Positions 11,646 to 21,653 of a stretch of 64,000 nt of DNA are shown here, piece after piece. The stretch is from Aristolochia californica. Lineage: Eukaryota > Streptophyta > Magnoliopsida > Piperales > Aristolochiaceae. The stretch is taken from the NCBI GenBank assembly GCA_029961685.1, contig JARWKL010000010.1:28924111-28988110 (forward strand). Reading direction: 5' to 3'. The notes below the pieces were generated by a model. It was not told where the DNA came from. It did no database searches and saw only the letters and a program-made list of their open reading frames with translations. The first letter of the stretch is position 1. Every line of letters starts with the position of its first letter. Position numbers and translations under genes: made by a program.

Positions 11646-12237
11646 AAGGAAGAGGAACAGGCGAGTAAGAGGCTTCATAGGGCGAAGGGTGGGAGGGAAT
11701 GAGTGGGAATGAGCATGAACGACGACGACGATGAAGGGAACGGCGAGGCGCCGACGATGGGAACCAGGCAAGCGTTGGGTTAGGCAAGAAATGAGAAGAG
11801 GGAAAGAATGGGGAGTCGGGAGTGCAACCTTTCACCTTCGTGTTGGAAGATCAAATGGCCGGAATAGCCGTTTTGTATTTTTCACATGAAACGGGGTTTC
11901 ATACCTGATCAAGCCTCTCTCTCTCTCTGTCTAGTTTTTACCTTCCACAAATCTTTAGTTTGGTGTAAATTTGGTCACAACGTCTTTATGAACCAACTAT
12001 TTTGTACATTGATAATAACGAGACGGAAAAAAAGAGATATTTGTTTATAAAGAAGTCTCGTTCATATGATCAACGAAAGATATTTATTTGAGAGGTTGTA
12101 ACTTTTCTATTTTAGTAAATCTCAACCTTTTTGTCATTAACAACAAGAAACACCGTAATGTTTGCCCACTAAAAGTACCCCATGGAGGGTTAGTGTGTAT
12201 CAATAAATAATTTAAGTAATATGCCAATGTTTAGTAA
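11646..12237. other. Intergenic DNA between the TPLATE fragment and the Harbinger element
   Basis: About 12010-12160 aligns with 43915-44030 of unit 2 (phrase 'aagtctcgttcatatgatcaa'). The pyrimidine-rich minus-strand frames at 11632-11835 have no family support. A CT run occurs at 11915-11930. Confidence 0.5.
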
Positions 12238-12859
12238 GGGAGGGTTAGTCAACTTGACACAGGAGATGAACTTCAATTGCATTACTCAGTTCATCTCTTG
12301 ATGTTGTTAGTGGAGCACCAGCATCCGATTCATGTTGATGAATCAGATGAACTCAAAAATCATCTTCACGGTTTAATTTTTGGAATCCGGATTTCGCAGT
12401 ATATTGCGAACATCCGGATGAAGCAGGTGCGGTGCTTCGAACCCTCGTTGATTTTTTTTTCGGTCTCTCTCCTGCACCCTCCCTCTCTCGGTCTCCTTCT
12501 TCTCTCGTCTCTTCTTCCTCCAAAAAATTTTCCTCTATCTCTTGACCTCCATCTCCCTTCTCCCTCTCGGCGTCCCTTTTCCTTCTCCTTCTCGCTGTGA
12601 ACGTCCTCTCGGCCTCCCTCTCTCTCTCTCTCTCACACTCGCTCTCCCTCTCGACCTCCTGCTCGCTTCTCCCTCTCTCTTATCCCTCTCAGCCTCCCAC
12701 TCCCTTCTCCTTGCGCTACTCTCTTTTCCCCCAAATACCTTCTGATTTCGTTCAATTTACCCCATTTTGATTTTGATTTTCTTCGATTTTCAACATTTCG
12801 GCATCAAGTTCTTCTATTCTACTTTGATTCAGCTTCGGTTTTCCCCAAATTTCAGAAGG

Positions 12860-13320
12860 TAAGCCTAAACCCTAATTTTTTTCAATTAATTTAGTGTTGT
12901 ATTTGATTTAATTTTAGTTTATGTCCACAATTTGTGTTGATTGTTGCATAATTGTGGGATTTAGGGTTAGGGTTTATTGTATTAATGGTTCGATTTTGTC
13001 TTTATAGGGTTTAATTTTGGGATTAGGGTTATGGTTTAATGTATTTAGGGTTTGGTGCTTGGTATTTAAGGGTTTATGGTTTATTTTTAGGATTTAGGGT
13101 TTTTTTTTTTAAAAAAATAGGGCTCTCAATTTTTGGGGTGATAGGATTTAGGATTTAGGGTTTGGAGCTTTTAGGGTTTTTAAGGTATAGGGTTTAGGGT
13201 TTAGGGTTTGGGGATTTTAGGGGTTTTAAGGTCTAGGGTTTAGGGTCTTGAATTAGGGTTTAGGGTTCTTTTTAATTTTTTTAGGGTTCTCGATTAGGGT
13301 TTAGAGTTGGGGTGTTTGGT
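12860..13320 (+). repeat. Degenerate telomere-type (TTTAGGG) repeats inside the transposon
   Basis: At least a dozen AGGGTTT words, plus variants AGGGTTA and AGGGTTC, are spaced through about 400 bp, all in the same orientation apart from one CCCTAAACCCTAA at 12867-12880. Three units are perfectly contiguous near 13187-13209. The repeats lie between the leader and the Myb/SANT gene. Confidence 0.85.
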
Positions 13321-13708
13321 CTAGTTCAAACAAGGTTGAGTCGCCTACACAGGCGTCCATTAGCCAACGAAACCTGATCCCCGTCACTGACGAGGTACAA
13401 AGTCCGTAATGGTTGTGAAGTCATCTCGGGCTCTACTAGGGGTGTTCGATGAATTTGGACTTGATGTGTGTGTTTTTGCATTGTTTAGTGCATCTGCAAT
13501 GGAAATAGTTTGATTAATTTTGAAATGTTTTCGAATGTTGAAAATTTTTGAAGTGTTATGGTATGATTTTGCCATGAGGTGAGGAGATTCGGGTGTTATA
13601 AATATCCACCACATGGTATTTTACTTTTTGTAGTTTGTGTTTCCGTGATAGGTAATAGTTGTCTAATAAAGTTTTTTCAATGAGGACTATCTCGGATTTA
13701 GATTATAA

Positions 13709-14690
13709 ATGGTTATAAGAAGACAACCAATTGCTCGATCGTATGACATTTGGACCTTCGAAGATGGCAACAAAATGCTCGATCACTTGGTCGAGCAGGT
13801 CAATATAGGGAACAAGTTGCCCAATGGGGTTTGGAAGCTTGAGGTATATATAGAATGTGTCAATAAGTTCAATGAAGACGTAGTCAATAAAAAAACTATT
13901 GAACAACACAAAAATCGAACAAGATCATGGAAAAAAAATACCAAACAGTAATGAGCTGTCTCAACACTAGTGAGTTTGGTTGGGATGCAACCACACATCA
14001 AGTTACTGCATGTCGTTCTGTTTGGCAAGACTACATAAAGATCAGTAAATTATGATGTACTGTAAAACATTTTGTATGTTTTTTGTATTAATAGAATTCT
14101 ATTCCAAGACGTCTAAAAGATGTTTTATTCTTTTAGGAGAATAGAGATGTTGAAAAGTATAGAAGTGAAGGTTGCCCCCTTTACGACAAATTGGCTTTGG
14201 TAGTGGGAAACTCAATGGCCATGGAGACTGCAAGTATAACTCCTATAGATCTGGGCGATGAACTCCTCTGTGAGTCGGAACATGTCCTGATGGACGAGCT
14301 CAAGGATGTCGATGTAGTTAGGGAAACTCCATACCATTCATTAGCAGAAATGAGTTAACAGCTGAGCAATCTCGAAGAAGTAACCCGTCATCTTCAAGTC
14401 GTAGTAGAAAGAGAAGCGAATAGTCCACTGATGACACTGGTAGATTCATTGATGCAATTAAGGATATCACTCAGGCATTGAAAGATGTTTTCATGCTTAA
14501 AGAGGACGATGCTGAAAGAGATTGGATCAAAGCCGGGAAATCTTGGACCTATCGGCCGACATGAAGTTTTGCGCTCCTGAATGGTTGGATACGCCAAGTA
14601 AGAAGTTCATGTTTACGGAGATGACAATGGAAGAGCGGGTCGAGTGGCTTAAATATTGTGCAACAAAATTTTTGTAATGCGTTTGAAGTA
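13709..14690 (+). pseudogene. Harbinger accessory gene with Myb/SANT-like DNA-binding domain
   Basis: The plus strand reads a trihelix/SANT-like domain (Myb_DNA-bind_3 type). It has DIWTFEDGNKMLDHLVEQV, GVWKLEVY, then KKTIEQHKNRTRSWKKN up to a stop at 13949. After a frame change come MSCLNTSEFGWDATTHQVTA and VWQDYIK (to about 14040), and a further block CPLYDKLALVVGNSMA follows an AT-rich interval (14170-14215). PIF/Harbinger elements encode such a protein beside the transposase to help bind and import it. Frame breaks make it non-functional. No start better than 13709 is visible. Confidence 0.8.
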
Positions 14691-15002
14691 CATTATCTTC
14701 TTTGGGAAGATTGTTATGTATTAATGACGATGTTTGAATTATGACGTTGCAAGACTTATTAGTATGGTTAATATTTTTATTTTATATGATTTTTGTATTA
14801 ATATATTATGCGGATGAATATTGTGGATGAGTATAGATGTTGTCAATTAAATAGATATGGTTGTGTATGGCTGTAATTGAAGGTACGATGTGTGAGAGAA
14901 GGTATGAATATGTGGGAATGTGGATGAATATGGTTGTGTAGAGGTGTGATTGAAAATAGGCTATGATAAAAGATTGATGTTTATGACTTTTAAGAAAAAA
15001 AC

Positions 15003-16376
15003 ATGACTTTTAAGCGATTGAATTTGCAGATTTCCATGGATATTATGACAGACAAAGAAAAAGTTGCAATTATTATTGGATTCACATGTATTCTTGTCAT
15101 CATAGGAAGATATTATCTCTGCCATTGCAATAGACGTGTACCACGTTCTTATGGGATTAATGGTTCATTGTATTTGCAAAAGGCACTAGATAAATCACCT
15201 GTTAAATTTCGAAAAGTTTACAGGACGAATCAAATTATATTTCGCAAATTGGCAGAGATACTTAATAGTAGAGGGTTTTTATCAGCCACAAAGACCATCT
15301 CAGTGGAAGAACAACTTGCCTATTTTCTCCTAATTGTTGGTCAACAACAATCTTATAGTGTCATAATAGAGATGTTTAATAGATCGATCTGGACCATAAG
15401 TAAGTATTTTAATAAGGTGTTGGGTGTTATTCTCAAACTTCACTCTGATTACATCAAACAGCTCTCGGAACGCACACACTTGAAGATTTAAAAAAGTTTA
15501 ATGTTTTATCCATACTTCAAGGTAACATCACTAGCCCTCTAACTAAACGATTTTAGATTAATATACAAAGTTATTCAATATTAATTGAAATGGTATAATT
15601 AGGATTGTATTGGGGCTATTGATGAAACTCATATCAAAGCGAATATCCCACTTGAATAGCAACAAAGGTTCTGGAACAGAAAGGGTCATCTCTCACAAAA
15701 TGTGATGGAAGTATGTACATTTGACATGCAATTCACTCATGTACTTGCTAGATAGGAGGGATAAGTAGCTGATTCCTATGTACTAAAGGACCCATTGATT
15801 CGCTAAGATAGATTATCTATTTTATCTTCAATTATTTTATGTAGAATATAATTTCTATCGTAGGTAAATATTATCTAGTTGATGCTGGTTATGCAAAACT
15901 TCCAGGATTTTTGGCTCCATTTCGAGGAACTCGGTATCATTTGCAAGAATTTGGAGATAATATTCCTATAAATGAAAAAGAATTATTCAACCAAAGACAC
16001 TCATCTTTGCGGAATACTATTGAGCAAACTTTTGGTTCTTTAAAAGCTCGATTTCAAATATTGAAAGGTGTTCCTCTGTTTTCTTTTAAAATCCAGACAA
16101 AAATTATAATTGTTTGTTGCATATTGCATAATTATATACATGGAGAGGATTACAATGATATATTTGAATTGGAAGATGATGATTAGGGTGACGAGCTCAG
16201 TGGAGGAGGTGATGGGGTCCAAATAGGTGCAACAGATGATGCAGATAATGATGATTGCGATGGTCTTGTGGAAGAGTATCGCCAATCAACAAGCTTTCAG
16301 AGGCAGCGTGCATTAGAATCCACAAGAGCCGCACAATTTCGAGATGACATAACGATTTGCATGTGGAATGATAAAT
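15003..16376 (+). pseudogene. PIF/Harbinger DDE transposase (DDE_Tnp_4, ALP1-like) relic
   Basis: Exon-like block 1 (15003-15490) has the helical N-terminus with FRKLAEIL, EEQLAYFLLIVG and a WTISKYFN helix. A probable intron (about 15523-15603) is followed by CIGAIDETHI, which carries the first catalytic Asp, and by the region expected to hold the second (DSYVLKDPL, about 15768-15795). After a second probable intron, YYLVDAGYAKLPGFLAPF and RGTRYHLQEF lead to LFNQRHSSLRNTIEQTFG with the catalytic Glu, and CCILHNYIH. Stops at 15489 and near 15657, 15751 and 15760 kill the frame. An acidic Asp/Glu-rich tail follows. Confidence 0.9.
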
Positions 16377-16864
16377 GTTGGTTGTATCTTATTGCTTTTG
16401 AACATGTGTCATTCTTATGTACTAAATTTGTAACTTGATGATTTTAATATTAAAGGCACGACTCATTATTTGACTAATCTTTCTTAGGTTATTAATAAAG
16501 TTGTATATTTATTTATTTATTATTTTTATTAAAATTATCACTATATTAAACTAGATATTTAAGTCTATAAATAAAATATAGTTACAACATGTATTTGATC
16601 AATTAATTATTTTTAATTTTGTGGAAATATATTATTAATTAATACCATGTAAAAAATCCATCTTGTGTAATTAATAAAATATTTTTTATTTATTCATCAT
16701 ATTTATTTTTTAATTACTGTGCTATATTAGTGATTTAATAGTGGTAATTAAAATATTGTTAAATCAAGCATTTGATCAATTATCTTGTTTTAATTAACCC
16801 ATTTTTAATTAATAAAATCAATGGTTTTAAATTTAACCGAAATATTTTATTAATTAATAATACG

Positions 16865-18126
16865 TAGGGGTGGCATCGAGTCGAGCCGAGCCCGAACCTG
16901 CCTATGTTCGAGCCGAGCTTGATTTAAATATTTCAAACTTGAGCTCGAGCCTAATAATTTTAGCCGAGCTCGAACTTCAACATTTATTTAAAACTTTTCA
17001 AAAAATACAAGTCTCTAGTTCGTGCTCCAACATATATTTAAAACTTTTAAAAAAAATACATGCAAATAAATTGTATATAAAATTATGCATACATTTTACA
17101 TAAATTTGGGAATGACCTCTACTTAAAATTGGGCATAAGGGTGACATCGAATCCAACTGAGTCCGAACCTTGTTCAAGCTGAGCTTGATTTAAATATTTT
17201 GAACTCGAGCTCGGTCGACCCTAGCCTCGAACCTAAAATTGTAATCGAACTCGAGCCTCATAATTTTAACTGAGTTCGAGCTCGAGCTCTAGCTGAGTTC
17301 GAGCTTAACCTACATTTAATACTCTATATAAAATATATGTCAAATAAATTATATATAGAATTATGCATATATTTTAAAAAAGGAATAATAGGAGAGGTTC
17401 AGGATTGAATTTCAATAACGGATTAAAACGCACCAATATGGATTTTTTTTACTCCAATTATTGTCTAGCTTATTTTGTAAATTTTTAATCTTACCATAAA
17501 TTTACTATGGCCTCCTTAGTGCCTCTAGTTGAAAATTTATATTCTAGGAAAAACTAGAAATGTTTTTCCTATGATACATATTTTCAAAAAAACCTTTAAA
17601 TAAAATCCTATTACTATTAGTGACTTATTAGAAAGTTACAAGAATTATTTTAAAATTTTATTAGGAAAGTTAAATGGACCTCTTATTACCTCTTCTAGGG
17701 AAATAAATAAAAATTAATAATCAATCTAATATATTACTATACTTATCGATAAAATTTTAATCGAATAAAATGTCAAACACAAAATTACTATGAAAATTGC
17801 CTCATGCTAAAAGTATTACATCATCAATTGTCAAATACTTATTCAAAAAATTTCTATACGGTTTTCTAGCCCATATTGGCAGGAAAATCTTACTTAGAAA
17901 ATTATATGATTTTTTAATAAGAATTTTCAATTAAAAAAATATTTTAAAAAAATATGGGACACTAATAGTCCATAGAAACTTATTTGTACTAAATTTTATT
18001 TTTAATTTCTTCAAGAGCCTTGAGGAAGGAAAGTTTAAAAAAAAGTTTTTTTTTTTTTTACTTTATGATCTCACACGTGTCGAGCTTGAGCCGCTCGCGA
18101 GCCGGCTCGGTTCAAAGCCACCCCTA
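16865..18126. mobile_element. Non-autonomous hAT-like element (copy 2, shorter form)
   Basis: The inverted ends TAGGGGTGGC and GCCACCCCTA are perfect over 10 bp, and ATAATACG is duplicated on both sides (16857-16864 and 18127-18134), the 8-bp signature of hAT. The interior is the reverse complement of the right two-thirds of the element at 1930-3814, so it is an internal-deletion derivative in opposite orientation. It lies in the AT-rich 3' part of the Harbinger element and is therefore younger than it. Confidence 0.93.
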
Positions 18127-18660
18127 ATAATACGTATAAATATATGGTGTGTTAAAGTTATGATTTGATCAATTTTTCCTGTTTAATCATTCCTTTTTAG
18201 GTTAAAGTATATCTTATGTTATTAATAAATTAATAAATGAACTTATTACATTCGTTTATGTTATTTTTAACGTTATATTTTTTTTATAATTAATCATGTG
18301 CACAGTTAATTGGCTCACATAATTATTGTATTAATGTACAATAAATTGTAATCATTAAATAATATAATATTTTATTTTAATTAAATAGTATATTAATATA
18401 TTTTAATTATACATTAAATTACTTATTCATGTAGCAGTCATGTTTATTTTACCTAATTTTGGATTGAAGTATTATATTTTAATTAAATATACTATTACAA
18501 TGTACTAATTCTCTTATTTTTTATATTTTTTTCATATTGGGGCACTAACACTAGAAACTATTTTCTAATGCACATGAACTCGTCGACACTAACACCAAGT
18601 TTAAATATGAAGTTCATGTAGATGAATAAAATGAATTTGGCGCAGGGGATAAGGTGAACT

Positions 18661-18993
18661 TCCATGTTGCTCTCCAGCCCTCGATTGTAAGCCTCGAGGG
18701 CTCCATCAATCTATGCCTACATAATTGTTGTTGCTATAGTTAGATAAGAATCCCATGAAATATCCTAATTACCCATTGTGAACACATATGAAGTTGCCAT
18801 GATTTTGTTCCCTCAACTAGTCTCCTTTGTTCTTTGGTCGATTTCTCTATTTTAGAGTTCGACTATTTGACGTCTCTTGACAGTTGTGCCAAAGCTATAA
18901 TTACCTTGCAAACTGAGGCCTTGATTCGTAGATCTTAATTACTTTTCGCGTCTTCCCGCTCATCCAAGTACAAAATGTCAGTGGTCATACCTA
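18661..18993 (+). promoter_or_regulatory. Upstream region of HESO1-like copy 1, distal part
   Basis: From about 18749 ('cccatgaaatatcctaattaccc') to 18990 the sequence aligns with 44162-44367 in front of copy 2. Conserved phrases include 'tctttggtcgatttctct', 'tgacgtctcttga' (a TGACG word) and 'cgcgtcttcccgct'. It is split from the proximal part by the element at 18994-20192. The first 90 bp has no counterpart in unit 2 and may belong to the Harbinger 3' end. Confidence 0.5.
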
Positions 18994-19886
18994 GGGGGGT
19001 AGTCAACCTAAGTAATTACTTGAAGTTTAACTTCAACTTTAACTTCAAATTCAAGACAATGATTTAATTCAACTTCAAGTTCAAGTTTGGTGTTAGTGTA
19101 CACGAGTTCAAGTATATTGAAAAATAATTTCCAGTATTAGTGCCCCAAAATAAAAAATATGATGCAAATAAGAGAATGAGTAACTTGTAATAATATACTT
19201 AAATAGAACATATATACCTAAACACTAGATTAACCAAAACAAACATGATTATTACACTAATAAGTAATTTAATGTAGAATTAAAATATATTAAAATATAA
19301 ATTAATAAAATAAAATATTATATTAATTAATGATTGCAGTTTGTTGTACATTAATACAATAATTACGTGTGACAATTAATTGTGCATTGATTAATTATAA
19401 AAAAATTAATAAAAAGTAAAAAATAACATAAGTGAATGTAATAAATAAATAAATCTATTTATTAATAACATAAGACATATTTTAACATAAAAAAAGGAAC
19501 AATTAAAAAAATAATTGACCACTCTTAAATCACTAATTTAATACTGTAATAAAAATGAATATAATAAATAAATAACTATATTATTTTATCAATATATTCA
19601 AAAAATATTAATTTATTCAATAAGTATTTTTTATTCTGTTTTATGTGTGCTAGAGGTCGTCTTCAACCTCCAACCATGCGCAAAGGGGGTTCGATGGTGG
19701 TCATCGTCGACCCCTGTTGGTAAGCGTTGCTGGCTCACCCCGCTCCAGCCAGCGTTGCCCTTTCACCGCAGAGGCCTAAGAATGTTTTCATCGCTCATTG
19801 TCGACCTCCGTCACTTATCGCAAGTCGAGAGAGAGAAGAGTGGGAGGTCGAGAGGGACAAGCGATGGGGAGGCCGAGAGGGAGAGT

Positions 19887-19928
<42 letters not shown>

Positions 19929-20192
19929 GAGAGCAATGAGAGGGAGAAGAGACGAAGAAGTCGAGAAAAGAAAAAAAATTGGGAGGAAGAAATGCGTCCC
20001 GACCAATGGCTTCAAGTGGATGAATCACAAATTTGGACGGATTCCTGCTTCCATGATTTAAGCCTGAGGCGTCTTCATCCTAATAACCTATATCTTTCAG
20101 ATGAAGTTGGAGTTGTTGCACCATTAACAGCTTCTTTGAATTACTTAAATAATCTAGATTAACTTCATCTATTGACTCATGTTGACTAATCC
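18994..20192 (-). mobile_element. Non-autonomous Harbinger relative inserted in the HESO1 copy 1 promoter
   Basis: The left end GGGGGGTAGTCAACC follows CTA (18991-18993), and the right end GTTGACTAATCC is followed by CTA (20193-20195). Unit 2 reads straight across the site ('gtcatactcaggag', about 44361). Inside are the family modules in reverse order: 'gttcaag...cagtattagtgcccc' (19100-19145), AT-rich DNA, a GA-rich stretch with (GA)17 at 19891-19924, and a second subterminal region. No coding capacity; the open frames come from the GA repeat. Confidence 0.8.
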
Positions 20193-21653
20193 CTATCAGG
20201 AGCAGAACAAAAACCCTCTCCATTAAGCAAATGCAAACTGCTCTTTCCGCCCAACTTCGATCGTTTCCCTTTTTTACTTTTAGTCTTCCGGCCGTACGAT
20301 TCCTTTTCCTTTTCCTTTTCCTTTTCCTTTTCCTGAGATCAAAAACCTCGCTGTAGAGAATGTAGTAAAACCCTCTCCATTAAGCAAACTGCTCTTTCCG
20401 CCCGACTTCGATCGCCCCCCTTTTTACTTTTATTCTTCCGGCCGTACGATTCCTTTCCTTTTCCTGAGATCAAACCTCGCTGTAGAGAATGTAGTCTCCT
20501 AGAAGACTGAAGTCTTTGTGTGCCTCTGTTGCTCGTGAAGATAGTGTTCTTGTGAACTCCGGTGATCATCTCCTCCGCTCTCATATTTGAAATCTACCAT
20601 GACGTACTCCCTGTGTGATAAATTTGTGATTTTCTTTCCTTGATTATGGATATTCTGAACTAGATTACTGACAGCTGCCGGGAGTTCATTTCGTTTTTCA
20701 CTCTTTGATTTCATACTTGTGTCTTCATCGAATTGTTGTTTCTTGCTTTTGACGTTTTACTTTGTAACTTCAATTTCTCTTTTCGTTTCTTCTCAAGGTT
20801 GCTTGATTCTTGAGTTTTAGTTTTTAACATGGCGTGAGTAGCCAGCAGTGTCATCGGATATTTGTTGGATGATTATAACAAACTCTTCAATGGAAAACAA
20901 GTGCATGATACAATGAAGCCTTGCATCTGCTAGCATGGAAGTCTCTAGTTAATTCCGGTACTTTTTATTGCTTTTTGTACGAAATACCAGTAATTGTTTC
21001 GTTGTGATCTTCAAGTTGTCTTTTTTATATCAAATACGTATATGTGCCATATATGCATGTGCTAAGTCAAGCTAGTGTGAATGACCTTGCAATAGATTTT
21101 AATGTTGCTCTCAAAGGTCAACCTTTTGCAGGGCCATCTGCAACATATTTGTCAAATGGCACAATATTCTTAAATTTTGGAAAACAATCGGTGGTATGTT
21201 TCTCAGCATAACAATTTGGGGTCCAGTAATCTATAAATTTCTTGTGCAAAGCTCCTAGGAGAATGTGAGCAATTCTGAAAAGCTTGGTTTAAACTTTGTT
21301 ATCCTAAACTGTGATTTTCTGCATCTGTCTTAGATTGCTCATAATCTCAGATACTTGATCTTCTGGTTTCTTCAGTAAATCGCAGCTAGAGAACACACTG
21401 GCTTTAACACTCTTGATCAAGATGTTGGTTTACTTAAAAAGTTCCTGTAGTATATGAAGTTTTAGTAATGACATTGCTCTAGTGCCTGCTTTTATATTCT
21501 TAGTTCCCTGTTGTGGATGTGAGTCATAACTGGTTCTAAACAAATGCTTGTCTAGTACCATATTGAATTATGTTGTTTCAAACTCAAGTTTTTTGTTATT
21601 TCCAATGATTATTTTGTAATCATTTTATGTTGAACTTATACTTGGCAGGTATT
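20193..21653 (+). promoter_or_regulatory. Proximal promoter and 5'-untranslated region of HESO1-like copy 1
   Basis: This aligns with 44370-45670 of unit 2. It holds no long plus-strand frame and ends in an acceptor-like CTTGGCAG just before the start ATG at 21654, so an intron probably lies in the leader. A block of about 150 bp (20209-20358) is duplicated next to itself (about 20366-20490), with five CCTTTT units at 20307-20336; unit 2 has one copy. No start site can be fixed from sequence alone. Confidence 0.5.

Larger units (their letters stand above)
12238..18660 (+). mobile_element. PIF/Harbinger DNA transposon with both genes decayed
   Basis: The left end GGGAGGGTTAGTCAAC follows TAA (12235-12237), the usual 3-bp PIF/Harbinger target. 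In unit 2 the same site reads uninterrupted (about 44035). The order is: pyrimidine-rich leader (12450-12740), telomere-like repeats (12860-13320), Myb/SANT gene (13709-14690), DDE transposase gene (15003-16376), then AT-rich DNA holding a hAT-like insertion (16865-18126). The 3' end shares the 'ggggcactaac...cttgaactcgtc'-type subterminal module (18538-18600) with the shorter relatives, but its terminal repeat and right target copy cannot be found, so the right boundary is approximate. Confidence 0.8.

Noticed and set aside
9139..12237. Helitron boundaries around the TPLATE/PDK1 chimera
   Set aside because: I looked for a TC start and a CTRR end with a nearby hairpin shared by both units and could not fix a convincing pair, so Helitron is kept only as a hypothesis.
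12277..12745. Ser/Leu/Pro-rich frames in the Harbinger leader, and similar frames at 19795-20061, 22119-22559, 24333-24654 and 42138-42576
   Set aside because: All fall in CT- or GA-rich parts of the same transposon family and are open on both strands from composition.
12860..13320. A true chromosome end or telomere
   Set aside because: The repeats are degenerate, interspersed with other sequence, and flanked on both sides by transposon genes.
15003..16186. A domesticated, active ALP1-type gene
   Set aside because: Several in-frame stops lie in the catalytic region, and terminal-repeat context places it in a transposon, so it is read as a dead transposase.
20339..20714. Minus-strand frames over the HESO1 leader (also 44355-44871, 127 codons)
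   Set aside because: They mirror the pyrimidine-rich leader, are not conserved in frame between the two units, and have no splice or family support.
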